From Leptospira bouyouniensis (GTDB taxonomy: Bacteria > Spirochaetota > Leptospiria > Leptospirales > Leptospiraceae), in NCBI RefSeq assembly GCF_004769525.1, contig NZ_RQFT01000003.1:682001-746000 (forward strand): a stretch of DNA of 64,000 nucleotides, in the 5' to 3' direction. Of this stretch, positions 1 through 10,057 are shown in pieces; position 1 is the first letter of the stretch; each line of letters opens with the position of its first letter. The position numbers were made by a program, and so were the translations under genes. The notes under the pieces were generated by a model, which did not search any database, was not told the origin of the DNA, and saw only the letters and a list, made by a program, of their open reading frames with translations.

Positions 1-77
1 AGGATGAGTTCTTCTTCTAACTTTATCTTTGTTTCGAAAAACTCATCTGCATCCAGAATTTTTTTGGTGGGTTTCAT
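1..77 (-). CDS. Partial CDS, N-terminus only, last gene of the mre/rod operon
   Basis: An ATG at 77 on the minus strand opens a frame that runs off the left edge of the window. The visible 25 residues begin MKPTKKILDADEFFETK and are charged, with no signal peptide. The gene starts 8 bp after the rodA stop codon, so it is probably co-transcribed with mreC-mreD-mrdA-rodA. Too little is visible to name a family. Confidence 0.6.
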   Translation of the reverse strand, partial: MKPTKKILDADEFFETKIKLEEELI

Positions 78-85
78 GGTCTTTG

Positions 86-1600
86 TTAGTTGGCGAACTT
101 ACGTTTTTTAATCGATAAAATAATACCAACGGCTGTCATCGCCATCACTAAATGGGATCCACCATAACTCATAAATGTGAGTGGAACACCTGTTACTGGA
201 AGAAGTCCAATCACAATGCCCACATTGATGGCAATATGGAAAAAAATCATGGCAACTATCCCTGCAGCAAGTAGTGATCCAAACCTATCCTTACTTTCAA
301 AACTGATTTGTAATCCACGCAGTGGGATAGACATCAAAAAGAATAATAATAGAACACTTCCAAAAAATCCAGTTTGTTCTGCCCATGATGCAAAGATAAA
401 GTCCGTACCCGATTCGGGAACATGTGGGATTCTGCCTTCTGTCATCTCTCCATGGAACAGTCCTTTTCCAAAGACCTTACCAGAACCAACAGCAGGTTTG
501 GAGGCTCGGAGTTGGTAACCTGCACCTTGTTTGAATTGATCAGGGTTTAAAAAAGCTGTAAGACGGATCACTTGGTTTTCACGGAATGGAATGGATTTGT
601 GTACAGCGATAGCGGAAAGAACAGAAAGTCCCAATATTCCTATGGTGATATAATAATTTCTAAGATGGCGGGAACCACGTGCGATACGAATGAAAATCAT
701 GACAAGACTAATAAGTGTTAGTGTGCCACCAAGACCAAACATAAAGGCTTCATTTGACAAAATTTTATAACCTATGCTTGCATATTCCTCTTTGACAATA
801 TCTGCAGCTTCACGGATCATCTGAAGGTTTTTGGGATTCTCTATTCCAGGAAGTGTGAGTCCGGATACTTTTTTCCCATCCAAGATCAACCAAATTTTTC
901 CTTGGAGTTGGTTCACAAGTGAGACAAGTTCTGTTTTATTGTCTTTGCGAAGTAAATCAATGAGTGGTTGGATGAGAGTGAGTTGTGAGTAAGCAAGGTA
1001 CATTGGTACCATCAGTGAAATTCCACCAAAAGTGAGAAGGGAACCAACATGTAAAATATCGGCACCACCTAAATACAGCATGGTGAATAACATCGGTAAA
1101 AAGGAAACTGCGGTTCCAAAATCTGGTTGTAATATGATAAAAAGCATTGGCACCAAACAAATGATAAACGGTATGATAAGAACCGTAATTTTGTGCATTT
1201 CTTTTTCTTTCATTACGAGGTATTGACCCAGTAAAATTACAGTGGCAAGTTTGGAAAATTCTGATGCTTGTAAGGTGATAGGACCAAGTTTTAGCCATGA
1301 CCTTGCTCCTCGACCCGAAGGAAGGTATCCAATTCCTGGGATAAGGGTGATCACAAGAAGGAAAATGGAAAATAGATAAATAAAGAGCGCATACGAACCA
1401 ATCAATTGGTAATTGATCCTCGACATAAACCACATAGATATGAGACCAACAAATACAAATGAAAATTGTTTGTACCAACGACCTAAAGCATCTGCCGTGT
1501 TTGCCTCTTGAGTATAAAGGGTGAGAACACCGGCCATTGCCACAAGTACAACGGAAAATATTAAAAAATAATCGAGTTTTTCTGTATTACGATCAGCCAT
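86..1600 (-). CDS. rodA: RodA, SEDS-family peptidoglycan glycosyltransferase
   Basis: RodA polymerises lipid II into glycan strands during lateral wall elongation, working with PBP2 in the inner membrane. The protein has many membrane segments. It carries the SEDS C-terminal motifs [37 protein letters not shown] and the final [12 protein letters not shown] block. At 504 aa it is clearly longer than the usual 370-420 aa. The extra length is a charged, non-membrane stretch at about residues 204-282, between two membrane segments. Its ATG overlaps the mrdA stop (TAATG), which indicates translational coupling. The identity as the elongation paralogue RodA rather than FtsW comes from its neighbours mrdA, mreD and mreC. 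Confidence 0.95.
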   Translation of the reverse strand: MADRNTEKLDYFLIFSVVLVAMAGVLTLYTQEANTADALGRWYKQFSFVFVGLISMWFMSRINYQLIGSYALFIYLFSIFLLVITLIPGIGYLPSGRGARSWLKLGPITLQASEFSKLATVILLGQYLVMKEKEMHKITVLIIPFIICLVPMLFIILQPDFGTAVSFLPMLFTMLYLGGADILHVGSLLTFGGISLMVPMYLAYSQLTLIQPLIDLLRKDNKTELVSLVNQLQGKIWLILDGKKVSGLTLPGIENPKNLQMIREAADIVKEEYASIGYKILSNEAFMFGLGGTLTLISLVMIFIRIARGSRHLRNYYITIGILGLSVLSAIAVHKSIPFRENQVIRLTAFLNPDQFKQGAGYQLRASKPAVGSGKVFGKGLFHGEMTEGRIPHVPESGTDFIFASWAEQTGFFGSVLLLFFLMSIPLRGLQISFESKDRFGSLLAAGIVAMIFFHIAINVGIVIGLLPVTGVPLTFMSYGGSHLVMAMTAVGIILSIKKRKFAN

Positions 1601-3537
1601 TAAAATGCCTCTTGTTCGACTGGTGCTTCTTCTTCCATGGTTTTGGCACGGGATCTATCCGTTCTAGGGAAGGAACCTGGTGGGAATGCTGCCTTAAACA
1701 CTTCTCTTGCTGCAGGCGCCGCTGATGCCGCACCACCTACACCATATTCTACGAAGGCAGCAACTAATATTTGTTTTTCGACAGGCGCATTCACAGGTGC
1801 ATACCCAATAAACCAAGCGTGATTGGAAGATGATGCACCCCTACGCCTTGTTTGAGCCGTTCCTGTTTTTCCTGCAATTTCAGGTAAGGTTGGAGAATTC
1901 AAAACTCCAGATGCAGTTCCTGAATAACCAACTAAATATAATCCTTCTTTTAAGGCTTCCACTGTGGATTTTTTGAGTGGGATATCACGTAAGATTGTTG
2001 GTTCCGTTTTTTGGATGAGGGAGTTATCAAGTGGGCTTCTAATTTCGGACACAATGTACGGTTTGTAAATTTTTCCATTGTTGACAACTGCCATATAAAA
2101 CAAAGCCATCTCAATAGGTGTAACAGAGATAAATCCTTGCCCGATTGATAAGTTTACAGTATCCCCATCAAACCATTTGTTGCCGTAGGTTCTTTTTTTC
2201 CAATCGGAGCTTGGGATAAATCCAGTGGTTTCTCCCGGCAAATCGATTCCAGTTTTTTTATCTAAACCGAATAATCTTGAGTAGGCGAGAATTGGTTCTG
2301 CTCCCAGTTTATAACCCAATTGGTAAAAGTAAACCGAATTGGATTTTTCTAAGGCTTGCGCTAAGTTTAATTCACCGTGATTTTTTTTATCCCAGTTATA
2401 AAATACTTGGTCCGGTACACCTTTAAAGGTTGATTTTAAAGTGAAACTTGCAGGGCAAGAGAAAGTTTGTTTGGGATCATAATTGATTTTGTGTTCACTT
2501 TCCATGGCGGCAAGACCCACCAGAGTTTTGAAAGTAGAAGCAGGTGGGAACCTAGATTGGATTGCTAAGTTCAAAAATCCACCATTGTTTGTGACTCTGG
2601 TGAAGTGATTTGATCTTTCGAGTTTGTTTTTTCCTGACAAAATATTGGGATCATAGGCTGGGTTTGATGCCATTGCCAACACTTCTCCAGTTGTTGCTTT
2701 GATGGCAAGGACCGTTCCCCTAACACCCTTTAGTGCCTTGTAAGCGGCAATTTGCATATCTCTGTCAATGGTAAGGATTAAATTATTACCAGGTACAGAA
2801 TGTTCAATGACTCGTTCTTCTTCAATATTGCCTTCTGTGTTTCGTTTTTGGATACGAAACCCATCGAGTCCTCTGAGTGTTGTGTCATACAAAGATTCGA
2901 TTCCACCTTTTCCAATTAATTGGTAGGTTTTGATTTCTTTTTCTTGTAAGTCACTTGTTGTTGGTTTTCCCACATAACCTGTCACATGCGAGAGTGCAGG
3001 TCCCATATGGTATACTCGGGCAGGTGAGGACACAAGATAGACATAACGATTGATATTATCTAATACTAAAATTCGTTCTTGTTGTTCCCTTGAGATCCCT
3101 TCGAGTAAAACAAAAGGTTCTCTCGATCGAATTTTTTTGATGAGGCGAGATTCTTGTAATTCTTTTTCGTAATAAACGATAGGAATCGAAAGAGCTTCGC
3201 AGAATTTATAAATGAATTCTTTTACTTTTTTGGCATCGTTTTTTAGTAAACTTGTATTGAGGATCACATCCAGGGAAGCGGAGTTGGACACAAGAGGTTG
3301 GCTTGTTTCTGGTGTTAAAAAGTTACGATCAAAAATATTACCACGATCAGCAGGAATGGATTCACTGCGACGAACAAATCGTTCGGCTTTGAGAGAGTTT
3401 TCACTCCCTTGTACAATTTGTAAGTTGAATAATTGTAATATATAAGCAGTTAACGTAAAGACAATCATTCCTGTAAAAAAATACAAACGTTTACGGAAAC
3501 TTGCTTCTAAACGAAATTCAGATGCCGACTGGCTCAT
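1600..3537 (-). CDS. mrdA: Penicillin-binding protein 2, elongation transpeptidase
   Basis: This is a class B PBP that cross-links peptidoglycan made by RodA. It has one N-terminal membrane anchor (about residues 17-40), then the PBP dimerisation domain. The transpeptidase domain has the SxxK motif in [11 protein letters not shown], an SNS motif in LEKSNSVYF and KTGTAQ. The 645 aa length fits PBP2. The C-terminus ends in an acidic tail ([13 protein letters not shown]). The gene overlaps mreD by 4 bp (ATGA type) and rodA by one base, so the operon is tightly coupled. Confidence 0.95.
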   Translation of the reverse strand: MSQSASEFRLEASFRKRLYFFTGMIVFTLTAYILQLFNLQIVQGSENSLKAERFVRRSESIPADRGNIFDRNFLTPETSQPLVSNSASLDVILNTSLLKNDAKKVKEFIYKFCEALSIPIVYYEKELQESRLIKKIRSREPFVLLEGISREQQERILVLDNINRYVYLVSSPARVYHMGPALSHVTGYVGKPTTSDLQEKEIKTYQLIGKGGIESLYDTTLRGLDGFRIQKRNTEGNIEEERVIEHSVPGNNLILTIDRDMQIAAYKALKGVRGTVLAIKATTGEVLAMASNPAYDPNILSGKNKLERSNHFTRVTNNGGFLNLAIQSRFPPASTFKTLVGLAAMESEHKINYDPKQTFSCPASFTLKSTFKGVPDQVFYNWDKKNHGELNLAQALEKSNSVYFYQLGYKLGAEPILAYSRLFGLDKKTGIDLPGETTGFIPSSDWKKRTYGNKWFDGDTVNLSIGQGFISVTPIEMALFYMAVVNNGKIYKPYIVSEIRSPLDNSLIQKTEPTILRDIPLKKSTVEALKEGLYLVGYSGTASGVLNSPTLPEIAGKTGTAQTRRRGASSSNHAWFIGYAPVNAPVEKQILVAAFVEYGVGGAASAAPAAREVFKAAFPPGSFPRTDRSRAKTMEEEAPVEQEAF

Positions 3538-4049
3538 TGCCGCACCTCATCTCCATCCAATCGATATGCCCATGAAAACAAAAAGAACAAAGCTGGACCT
3601 AGGAAAGCATTATAAAGAGAAACATACAAAAACGAATAACTATGGTTTGAATGAAAGAACATCAGAAACAACAAGTATGTGATGAGCCTTGAAACAAACG
3701 TGAGTCCCAAAATGTAGATTGTTATGGAGATATAATTTTCTGTATATGAACTTCGAAGCCCTTTCCCAACGATATAACCAACAATCGCATAGGAAAATGA
3801 ATGTAGTCCAATTTTGTAGTACACAAGATTGTCTCCACCAATTTCACCACCGAGAGCGGTGTCTGTGAGAAGGCCTCCGAAAAAACCTAACCATAGTCCA
3901 TACATTGGTCCTTTACGGAGTGCAAAAAACACAACAAAAATCACCATAAAATCTGGTCTTACAGCATTTCCGAGTTCAAACACATTAGAACCATTTAGAA
4001 AATGAGCAAGTAACAGACCTATGATGATGAATAACTTATCTAAAATCAT
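3534..4049 (-). CDS. mreD: MreD, rod-shape membrane protein
   Basis: This 171 aa, very hydrophobic protein has about five membrane segments. Residues in [25 protein letters not shown] match the MreD/ECF-transporter S-component-like fold (R-G...G...G..D). It lies between mreC and mrdA and overlaps each by 4 bp, which is the classical mreCD-mrdA-rodA order. MreD bridges MreC to the elongasome. The sequence alone is poorly conserved, so the call depends on both hydropathy and position. Confidence 0.88.
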   Translation of the reverse strand: MILDKLFIIIGLLLAHFLNGSNVFELGNAVRPDFMVIFVVFFALRKGPMYGLWLGFFGGLLTDTALGGEIGGDNLVYYKIGLHSFSYAIVGYIVGKGLRSSYTENYISITIYILGLTFVSRLITYLLFLMFFHSNHSYSFLYVSLYNAFLGPALFFLFSWAYRLDGDEVRQ

Positions 4050-5236
4050 GGGTTTACCTCTCTTGGACCATCAATGGTCTGAGGAGATGGGGAAGGAGCA
4101 GGAGAAGGCTCTGATGGAGAACTAGGATTTGAGTTGGGAGTGGTTCGTCCTGTGTTTGGAGTTCCAAACGGACTTGGTCCACCAAACCCTTGGTTTCCTT
4201 GTTTTTTCTCTTTTTTATTATAATCTTTTTCTTTAGGGAAATCAATTTCTCCAAAATAAGGGCCTTCGATTTGGATTGTTTTTTCTGCAGGCCACTCTTC
4301 ACGCCATTTCTCTGGAAGTTTTTTTAAGACAATTACATGTAATAAATTATCAAACTCAACAAACGGGCGTAATATGGCAGTTTTAAAAGAACCATTCCTT
4401 GGTCCTTCTTCGATTATGGTTCCAACGGGTATCCCTGGAGGGAAAACTCCCGATCCACCAGAACTATACACCGCTTTTCCAATTTTACTAAATCCTTCTG
4501 TGAACATTGTGTTCGCTGAAGTGGGTGGTGGATTTGGTCCCATTGGAAAATTTCCGATGGCTTTAGGATCGATTACGATTCCGGAATCAATGTAATCTAA
4601 CAAAACGTCTGTTCCGCGACCACTGTTTCCGTTGAGAGAAGCCCATAAATTTGTGCCAGGGATGGAGACTCCCATAGAAAAGTTAGAATTGATGATTGGT
4701 TGTATGACAGCTGATCCTTTCGAGACAGCAATGATTTTGCCAACAAGTGCCTCTGTGAATTTGCCTTTTTCATCTAACGCCCGTGCTACGACAGGCATAT
4801 ATGGTTTGATTCCCGATTCAGATCCTTTGTTGATGATGATAGTTCTGTAAATTGCATTCAAACGAACACTTAAAACTTCTGCTCGAACCGATGGATATTC
4901 GATGCGGAGTGGGAAATTTAACTCTTGGCGGAGGATTGCGTTTTCTGATTTGAGGCGTTCTACATCTTTTGAGAGCTGGCGGTATTCTTCCATCACGTTC
5001 AAACAAGAGTCACGTTCTTCTCTCACACGTTCGAAGGATTCAAGTTTGTTATAACTACTTTTGATGAGGGATCCAAAGGAATCAAAAGACCCAGAAAAAA
5101 AGTCGCCTACACCCTGAAAGCTGGCAATCCCTCTTACCATGAAGTTGCCGTTCCAAATTAGGGAAGTAAAGGAAAACAGGAATACGAAAAGTAGGGAAAA
5201 CAATTCGTCATTTTGATTGATACGATTCCACTTCAT
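4046..5236 (-). CDS. mreC: MreC, rod-shape-determining protein
   Basis: MreC is a bitopic elongasome scaffold. It has an N-terminal membrane segment ([17 protein letters not shown]), a coiled coil at about residues 65-105 ([20 protein letters not shown]), and then the beta-barrel MreC core. At 396 aa it is longer than many MreC proteins because of a low-complexity tail of about 60 residues rich in Pro, Ser and Gly. It is the first gene of the visible elongation operon. No mreB lies next to it in this window. Confidence 0.93.
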   Translation of the reverse strand: MKWNRINQNDELFSLLFVFLFSFTSLIWNGNFMVRGIASFQGVGDFFSGSFDSFGSLIKSSYNKLESFERVREERDSCLNVMEEYRQLSKDVERLKSENAILRQELNFPLRIEYPSVRAEVLSVRLNAIYRTIIINKGSESGIKPYMPVVARALDEKGKFTEALVGKIIAVSKGSAVIQPIINSNFSMGVSIPGTNLWASLNGNSGRGTDVLLDYIDSGIVIDPKAIGNFPMGPNPPPTSANTMFTEGFSKIGKAVYSSGGSGVFPPGIPVGTIIEEGPRNGSFKTAILRPFVEFDNLLHVIVLKKLPEKWREEWPAEKTIQIEGPYFGEIDFPKEKDYNKKEKKQGNQGFGGPSPFGTPNTGRTTPNSNPSSPSEPSPAPSPSPQTIDGPREVNP

Positions 5237-5302
5237 GGACTTATGTCACATTAATTTTCGTGGAAAGAATATTTCAAGCGAGAATCGGATTTGGCCCATT
5301 TT

Positions 5303-5941
5303 TCATTCGGAGGGCTCTCGTTTCTCATGGGGGTGGAAATAAAATGTGGAAGGGGACTCCATTTCCACGCTGCCTTGAATGGACAAAAATCCCTTTGGTT
5401 CCCGAAACACTGTGACTTTCGTTTGGCTGGGAGGTCCGCCGTTTCGCTTTGTTGGACTGAACCTGATTCTAACCTCACCGACACCCGGATCGACGACTTG
5501 TGCCAGGTAGGATTCCCTTCCCCAATGCACGAGGACAAACTCTCGGATACCAAAGATTGGTGATTTGACTCTTGCGGTTCCTAAAAACTTCGCAACAAGG
5601 GAAAGAAAGGTTCTTTCTTCCTCCTTGTCCAAATGGGAAACAAATTGTAAGAGGTGGGCTCGTAAATATTCTTTCGCATGGTTGTGGGCCAGTAGGACTC
5701 GGTGGCGTCTGTCCAGTTGGTTGTAAAAGGTTTGTAGGAGGGAACGTTCTATTTGGTTGCAACCCGCTTTGAACGCCAAGCGGTCGAGACGTTTCCTATG
5801 CATTTGGATGAGTTCATAACGGTGGGTGAAGTAGGCACTGATTCGAAAGGCATAATAAAAAAATAGGATAAGGCCTACGAGTTGTAAGAGGACAAATTCA
5901 GGATTTCCTTTCCAGATCCAAACAGGTTTTTCTGGGAACAT
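5303..5941 (-). CDS. Membrane-anchored protein of unknown function
   Basis: I do not recognise this 212 aa protein with certainty. It has one N-terminal membrane segment (about residues 17-34, FVLLQLVGLILFFYYAF). A basic helical region follows, and then a beta-rich C-terminus (residues about 120-205) with alternating strands such as GEVRIRFSP and GGPPSQTKVTVF. The layout recalls membrane-anchored PilZ-like proteins, but I see no clear RxxxR motif. It lies 66 bp upstream of mreC on the same strand and could be the first gene of that operon. Confidence 0.7.
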   Translation of the reverse strand: MFPEKPVWIWKGNPEFVLLQLVGLILFFYYAFRISAYFTHRYELIQMHRKRLDRLAFKAGCNQIERSLLQTFYNQLDRRHRVLLAHNHAKEYLRAHLLQFVSHLDKEEERTFLSLVAKFLGTARVKSPIFGIREFVLVHWGRESYLAQVVDPGVGEVRIRFSPTKRNGGPPSQTKVTVFREPKGFLSIQGSVEMESPSTFYFHPHEKREPSE

Positions 5942-6064
5942 TGTTGGTTAGACGAAAGGGAAAACTCCTTGTCGTCTGCCGAAAGAACAATTAAAAGCGG
6001 CTGTATGTAAGTGATGTATTCTTAATATAAAAAGACAATGTGTAAAAGGAAAAATGGGGTCCAT

Positions 6065-6526
6065 CTAACGGATCTCGTCACAAGGATGAATTTTTGCCGT
6101 TTCTTCAATATTAGGTGGTAAATCTAATACGGCATAAGGTTCCCATTTAGAAGCAAGGTCTTTGGCACAAATGGCAATAGAAGAATTTGGTTTCACTTTG
6201 ATTTTTAAGGAACCGATCCGATCAAAAGGTGATAAATTTTCTGTAACTCGAGGTTTGGTATAATCTAAATGAAAAGTATATTCTCCTGGTAGAACTTGGT
6301 AAATGACATGGTTCAGATCGGAAAATTTTTGCTGGAATGCCCCATCGATTGAAGAAATTTTTACCCATTGGCCTAAATAAATCACTGCATATTCATTTCG
6401 GGGTTTCCCATCAGGGACATTTACATTCCTACCTTTTTTATAAGAATTGATGATGGAACAAGATTCCAGAATCAAAATCAAAGTGGCAACAAGGTATTTT
6501 ATTGTTAGGTTCTTCATCGAACCCAT
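6065..6526 (-). CDS. Putative lipoprotein, 150-153 aa
   Basis: The N-terminus is a short basic region, a hydrophobic core (YLVATLILIL) and a Cys in LESC at about residue 23, which fits a spirochaete lipobox. The mature part is predicted beta-rich and includes VLPGEYTFHLDY. That phrase is common in small proteins that format a PEGA- or DUF2846-like surface domain, but I cannot assign a family. The start could be the ATG at 6526 or the ATG at 6517, and neither has a convincing Shine-Dalgarno sequence. Confidence 0.68.
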   Translation of the reverse strand: MGSMKNLTIKYLVATLILILESCSIINSYKKGRNVNVPDGKPRNEYAVIYLGQWVKISSIDGAFQQKFSDLNHVIYQVLPGEYTFHLDYTKPRVTENLSPFDRIGSLKIKVKPNSSIAICAKDLASKWEPYAVLDLPPNIEETAKIHPCDEIR

Positions 6527-6756
6527 TTATAGAAATTCTTTAATCGTTTGTCAATTTATTTTCTAAATTCGAAATACTTACTATTATAAGGAATGATACC
6601 AAATTAGGTAAATAGTATTTAAATATAATTTGTTATAACAACACAATGTAATATTTTATGAACTAATTATGCACATGGTTTCTGATTACAAAGGATGACA
6701 AAAAATATTTTAAATGGATGCTGCTTTTTTAGTCGCAACGGAAAGTTAAAAAAAAG

Positions 6757-7269
6757 TCAATGTTTGGCTAATTTACTCTCTTGGATTAGAAACTTTTCTT
6801 TTTCATTTAACAGTTGTTCATCCGTTGTTAATTGTTGGTTTTTTCCCAATCGCATTGCAATCAGCTTCCCGTTTTCAAAAAAAAAGATGTCAGCCACTTC
6901 ATCTGATTTCTCATATGTATTTGGGTTTGAAGTTACTTCGCGATTGAAATATTCTGTAGAATAACGGACATAGAAAGGAACGTTATTCTCAAAATAAAAT
7001 TCACGATTTTTTAATTCCTCTCCAAAATAAGTTTGTTTGATCATCTGCACCTGACCATCTTTTGAAAATTCTTTTGAAACTAAATTGTATGGCATTCCAT
7101 AGACGATTACATTTTCTTTTTGTAATTCCTTTAAGGTAAATAGACTCGCATCATCATTTAGTTTTTTTACCCTGTTTTCCAATAAAAGCAAACGTTTCTC
7201 CAAGCTTTCCGTTTGGCAGTGTAAGCCCAAAAATATACAAACAACGATCAGGTAAGAAATGAATTTCAT
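6757..7269 (-). CDS. Putative lipoprotein with coiled coil
   Basis: I chose the ATG at 7269 because it gives a compact lipoprotein signal (MKFISYLIVVCIFLGLHC) with the lipid-modified Cys near residue 18. An upstream in-frame ATG at 7290 only adds MKNDFFR. Straight after the Cys comes a heptad-like helix (ESLEKRLLLLENRVKKL), then a beta-rich domain containing an EFYFENNVPFYVRYSTEYF stretch and ending in a Lys-rich helix. No family is recognised. It is monocistronic on the minus strand. Confidence 0.7.
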   Translation of the reverse strand: MKFISYLIVVCIFLGLHCQTESLEKRLLLLENRVKKLNDDASLFTLKELQKENVIVYGMPYNLVSKEFSKDGQVQMIKQTYFGEELKNREFYFENNVPFYVRYSTEYFNREVTSNPNTYEKSDEVADIFFFENGKLIAMRLGKNQQLTTDEQLLNEKEKFLIQESKLAKH

Positions 7270-7578
7270 ACGAAAAAAATCATTCTTCAATAAAAGACGT
7301 AAAGAAAAAAATTGTTTCCTTTTCTACAAAATGATTTCGTAATTTCCAAATTACTCATTTTGTAACACGATTCAGAGGATAGGTGTAAAACGAAATTCAT
7401 AGAATCAAATTGGTGGGAATTACAAATAGAAATCTTTCACCTGCGTACAAAAACTTTCAAAAGGTCTAAAAGTTTTTTTTCATGAATTCACTTGCAAAGT
7501 ATGGATTCTCTTCTAATGAATTTCCAAAAATGAAAGTTATATGTTCTATGGTTGTTGCGGAAGATGATGTCATTCCTT

Positions 7579-8922
7579 CTATTTCATTCCCATCAATCGT
7601 ACTAACGATCCAAGTGCCTCTTCCCAAATCGACTTTAGCTCTGCGTTCCATTGCTCTCCTAAACTTTTTTCTAAAGCAAAAAGCAGGCTTGGTGCAATTT
7701 CTGCTAAATCTGTAGCTTGAATTCCCATTTCTTCATGCATTTTTCCTAAATTTTTAAGTTCGATCTGGATTTGGCTTAAATTACCCAATCTCTCAATGGT
7801 TCTCCCAAACATCGCAAGTAACTTTTTGGCTTGGGTTTCCATATCCGTATTTTGGAAAAATTTTTGGAACTCCGGTTTTGTTTCGAGAAAGTGGATGTAA
7901 AAATCCCGAGCTAAATTTGGATTTAAATGTAATGCTAATTCTAAGGATCTTTGTAATTCTAATATATGATCTTTTGATTTAAAACCTAATACAGAGTAAA
8001 CGGCCATCTTTTCCGTTTTTCCTCTCAGTTTGGTAAGAATTTTTTTGTCGATTTGAATTTTGTCAGAAATGTATTGGTAAATCTCGTCAGAGATCAAAAA
8101 TCTTGTTCCCGTTTTTTTATTTAGAGCTTCCAATCTAGAGGCAACATTGACTGTATCCCCGAGTACCGTTTGAGATTTGTAATCGGAGTGGCCTATGTCA
8201 CCGTAAATCACCTGTCCCGCATGTAATCCCAATCGAATTTCAAATTCATGGTGGAACCTTTCTTTGACATAGGCATTGAATTTTTGAAGTTGATCAAAGA
8301 TACGAAAACAAGCTCGTAAAGCTTGTTGAAACATTTGTTTTTTTGCATCTTCTAACGTAGGTTGTGAAGATTGTAATTTTGTTTTATCTAAAAAGAAATA
8401 CGCAAGAATTCCATCTCCAATGAATTTATCGATAAATCCACCGTTGTTGAGGATGGGTTCACTCATCTCTTGGAAAAATCGATTGAGAACAAAGACTACG
8501 TCATAAGCAAGACTTGATTCTGTAAAAGAGGTAAATCCTTTAATATCTAAAAATAGGATCGCCGCATAACACTCTTCTCCCGTTTTTGAATTTTTTCTTT
8601 CGGAAGTTATATTTTTTAAATCTTCTTCGTCTCGGATGATTCTTTGGACTTCTACATTTCCAAAAATTTCTGTTTGGCATGACAAACGAATCTCGTTAGG
8701 CCATCCTTTTCGTTCTGCAATTGTTTTTTCCCTTTCATTTCTTTCACTGAGCGAGGATAATCCATCAGAAACAAAAACGCGACAAGTCGTACATCGAGCA
8801 TTTCCTCCACATAAATGATAAAGGGGGAAATTATTGGCGATGGCGGTTTCCAATATGGTGTCACCTGATCGTTTAGTTTTTAAGGTTTTCCTTTCTGGTT
8901 CTAAAAAAGAGAGATCAAACAT
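7579..8922 (-). CDS. Ferredoxin - class III adenylate cyclase - globin fusion
   Basis: Three domains are visible in 447 aa. Residues 1-100 are a [2Fe-2S] ferredoxin with Cys38-x5-Cys44-x2-Cys47 and Cys82, the adrenodoxin-type spacing. Residues 115-315 are a class III cyclase: metal ligands Asp126 (FLDIKGFTSF) and Asp170 (FIGDG), Lys166 with Asp256/Thr257 as ATP-type specificity residues, and Asn259/Arg263 in GDTVNVASRL as transition-state residues. Residues about 325-445 are a globin: FYIHFLETKPEFQKFF (A-C helices), Gln364 at the likely E7 position, His396 in LGKMHEEMG as the proximal F8 ligand, and an LGEQW...WEEAL H-helix. It should make cAMP in the cytoplasm under control of redox state and/or bound O2, NO or CO. 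The sensing role is inferred. Confidence 0.88.
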   Translation of the reverse strand: MFDLSFLEPERKTLKTKRSGDTILETAIANNFPLYHLCGGNARCTTCRVFVSDGLSSLSERNEREKTIAERKGWPNEIRLSCQTEIFGNVEVQRIIRDEEDLKNITSERKNSKTGEECYAAILFLDIKGFTSFTESSLAYDVVFVLNRFFQEMSEPILNNGGFIDKFIGDGILAYFFLDKTKLQSSQPTLEDAKKQMFQQALRACFRIFDQLQKFNAYVKERFHHEFEIRLGLHAGQVIYGDIGHSDYKSQTVLGDTVNVASRLEALNKKTGTRFLISDEIYQYISDKIQIDKKILTKLRGKTEKMAVYSVLGFKSKDHILELQRSLELALHLNPNLARDFYIHFLETKPEFQKFFQNTDMETQAKKLLAMFGRTIERLGNLSQIQIELKNLGKMHEEMGIQATDLAEIAPSLLFALEKSLGEQWNAELKSIWEEALGSLVRLMGMK

Positions 8923-9095
8923 GAAGTAATACCTTTTTCAATTGAATTTCGAATGAAAAGAGTTTGGATCTTTTTCCCAAACAAATTTACATTTCCTAAT
9001 GGTAAACAACTCTCTAGTTTGTTTTCCTTGCTAGAGAAAAATAGGATATTGGCCGTAGATTTTTTCAATTTTTCTGGGATCGTTTTTCGTTTCAC

Positions 9096-10057
9096 TTAAG
9101 GTCTTTAGCGCAAAACAGGAGTATAATAACCATTCCTCAAGATTCCGTTCAAATTCCTTTGGTTATTCTATTTAGGTGATCAGATAAAACGATAAAACCC
9201 TACAAAGCTGGATTTTTGTACAAGTATACACGCTTTATCATTTCATTTGAGGGTTAATCATACAGGACCTGAAGACACATTATAGGAATGAATGGTTCTT
9301 TTTGTAAATGGATAGGTCGGAAATTGCTACATTGATGTTCTGATTCAAAGCCAATAAATGATTATCATTGGTGATAAGCACATAACAATGGTTCGGTATA
9401 ATTTATTTTAGAGAATCGTTGAGATGAGTGATAGGCTTATGATGTAATCCGTCTTTTACGATTCATCAATCTGTTGCTACATATAGAATATCATTTAATT
9501 GTCTCATCAATATGAATATAAAATTTTTTAGAATCCTTTTTCGAAGGTTTCTTGTTCTGGTGATTGATTTTGATCATTTTTTGGAAGGAAGGAAAAAGAG
9601 AAAATAAATAAGCAAAGAAGTGGAAAGAATTGAGTTCGGAAAAATTGATTTATTAAATCACTCTTTCGATAATTCGGTCCAAGAATTTATTTAAACCGAA
9701 AGGGAGCGCAGTTTTAGTTTTTCTGAGAATCAATACCAAATCCAAAATACAATTTCGATATTGGTGATACATTTTTCAATACGTGCAAAGAACTTACCGA
9801 ATTGTTTTAAGTAGGACGAATTAAACTCAAATCCATATTACAAAATATTTTCTTTGCATAATAGAACTTTATTTCGGGTTTTTTCGTAATTTAAAAGATT
9901 CTTATCTCGCGGGTAAAATCAATTTCAAATGTTTGATTTGATTGAAAGTGGGTTAGAAATGGAATTGGTTCGAGTCATACTTATGGTTCTAATATAGACA
10001 GAATTTCTTTCCAATCGATTCGATATGTATTATGTAATAGAAAGCGACTCCGTTTAG
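9096..10057. other. Gene-poor stretch, no gene supported
   Basis: About 960 bp of AT-rich DNA with stop codons in all frames at short intervals. I see no RNA gene, promoter of note, insertion sequence or recognisable gene remnant. It opens the decayed region that continues to 14.7 kb. Confidence 0.6.

Noticed and set aside
7466..7651. Minus-strand frame of 61 codons at the end of the cyclase fusion
   Set aside because: Overlaps the globin-domain end by 73 bp in another frame, with no ribosome site or family. A very small real gene is not excluded but not supported.
8901..9095. Minus-strand frame of 64 codons overlapping the start of the cyclase fusion
   Set aside because: It overlaps a well-supported gene in another frame, lacks a ribosome site and shows no domain.
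9960..9990. GGTTCGAGTC-like motif resembling a tRNA T-loop
   Set aside because: No matching acceptor stem, anticodon arm or D-arm could be found around it.
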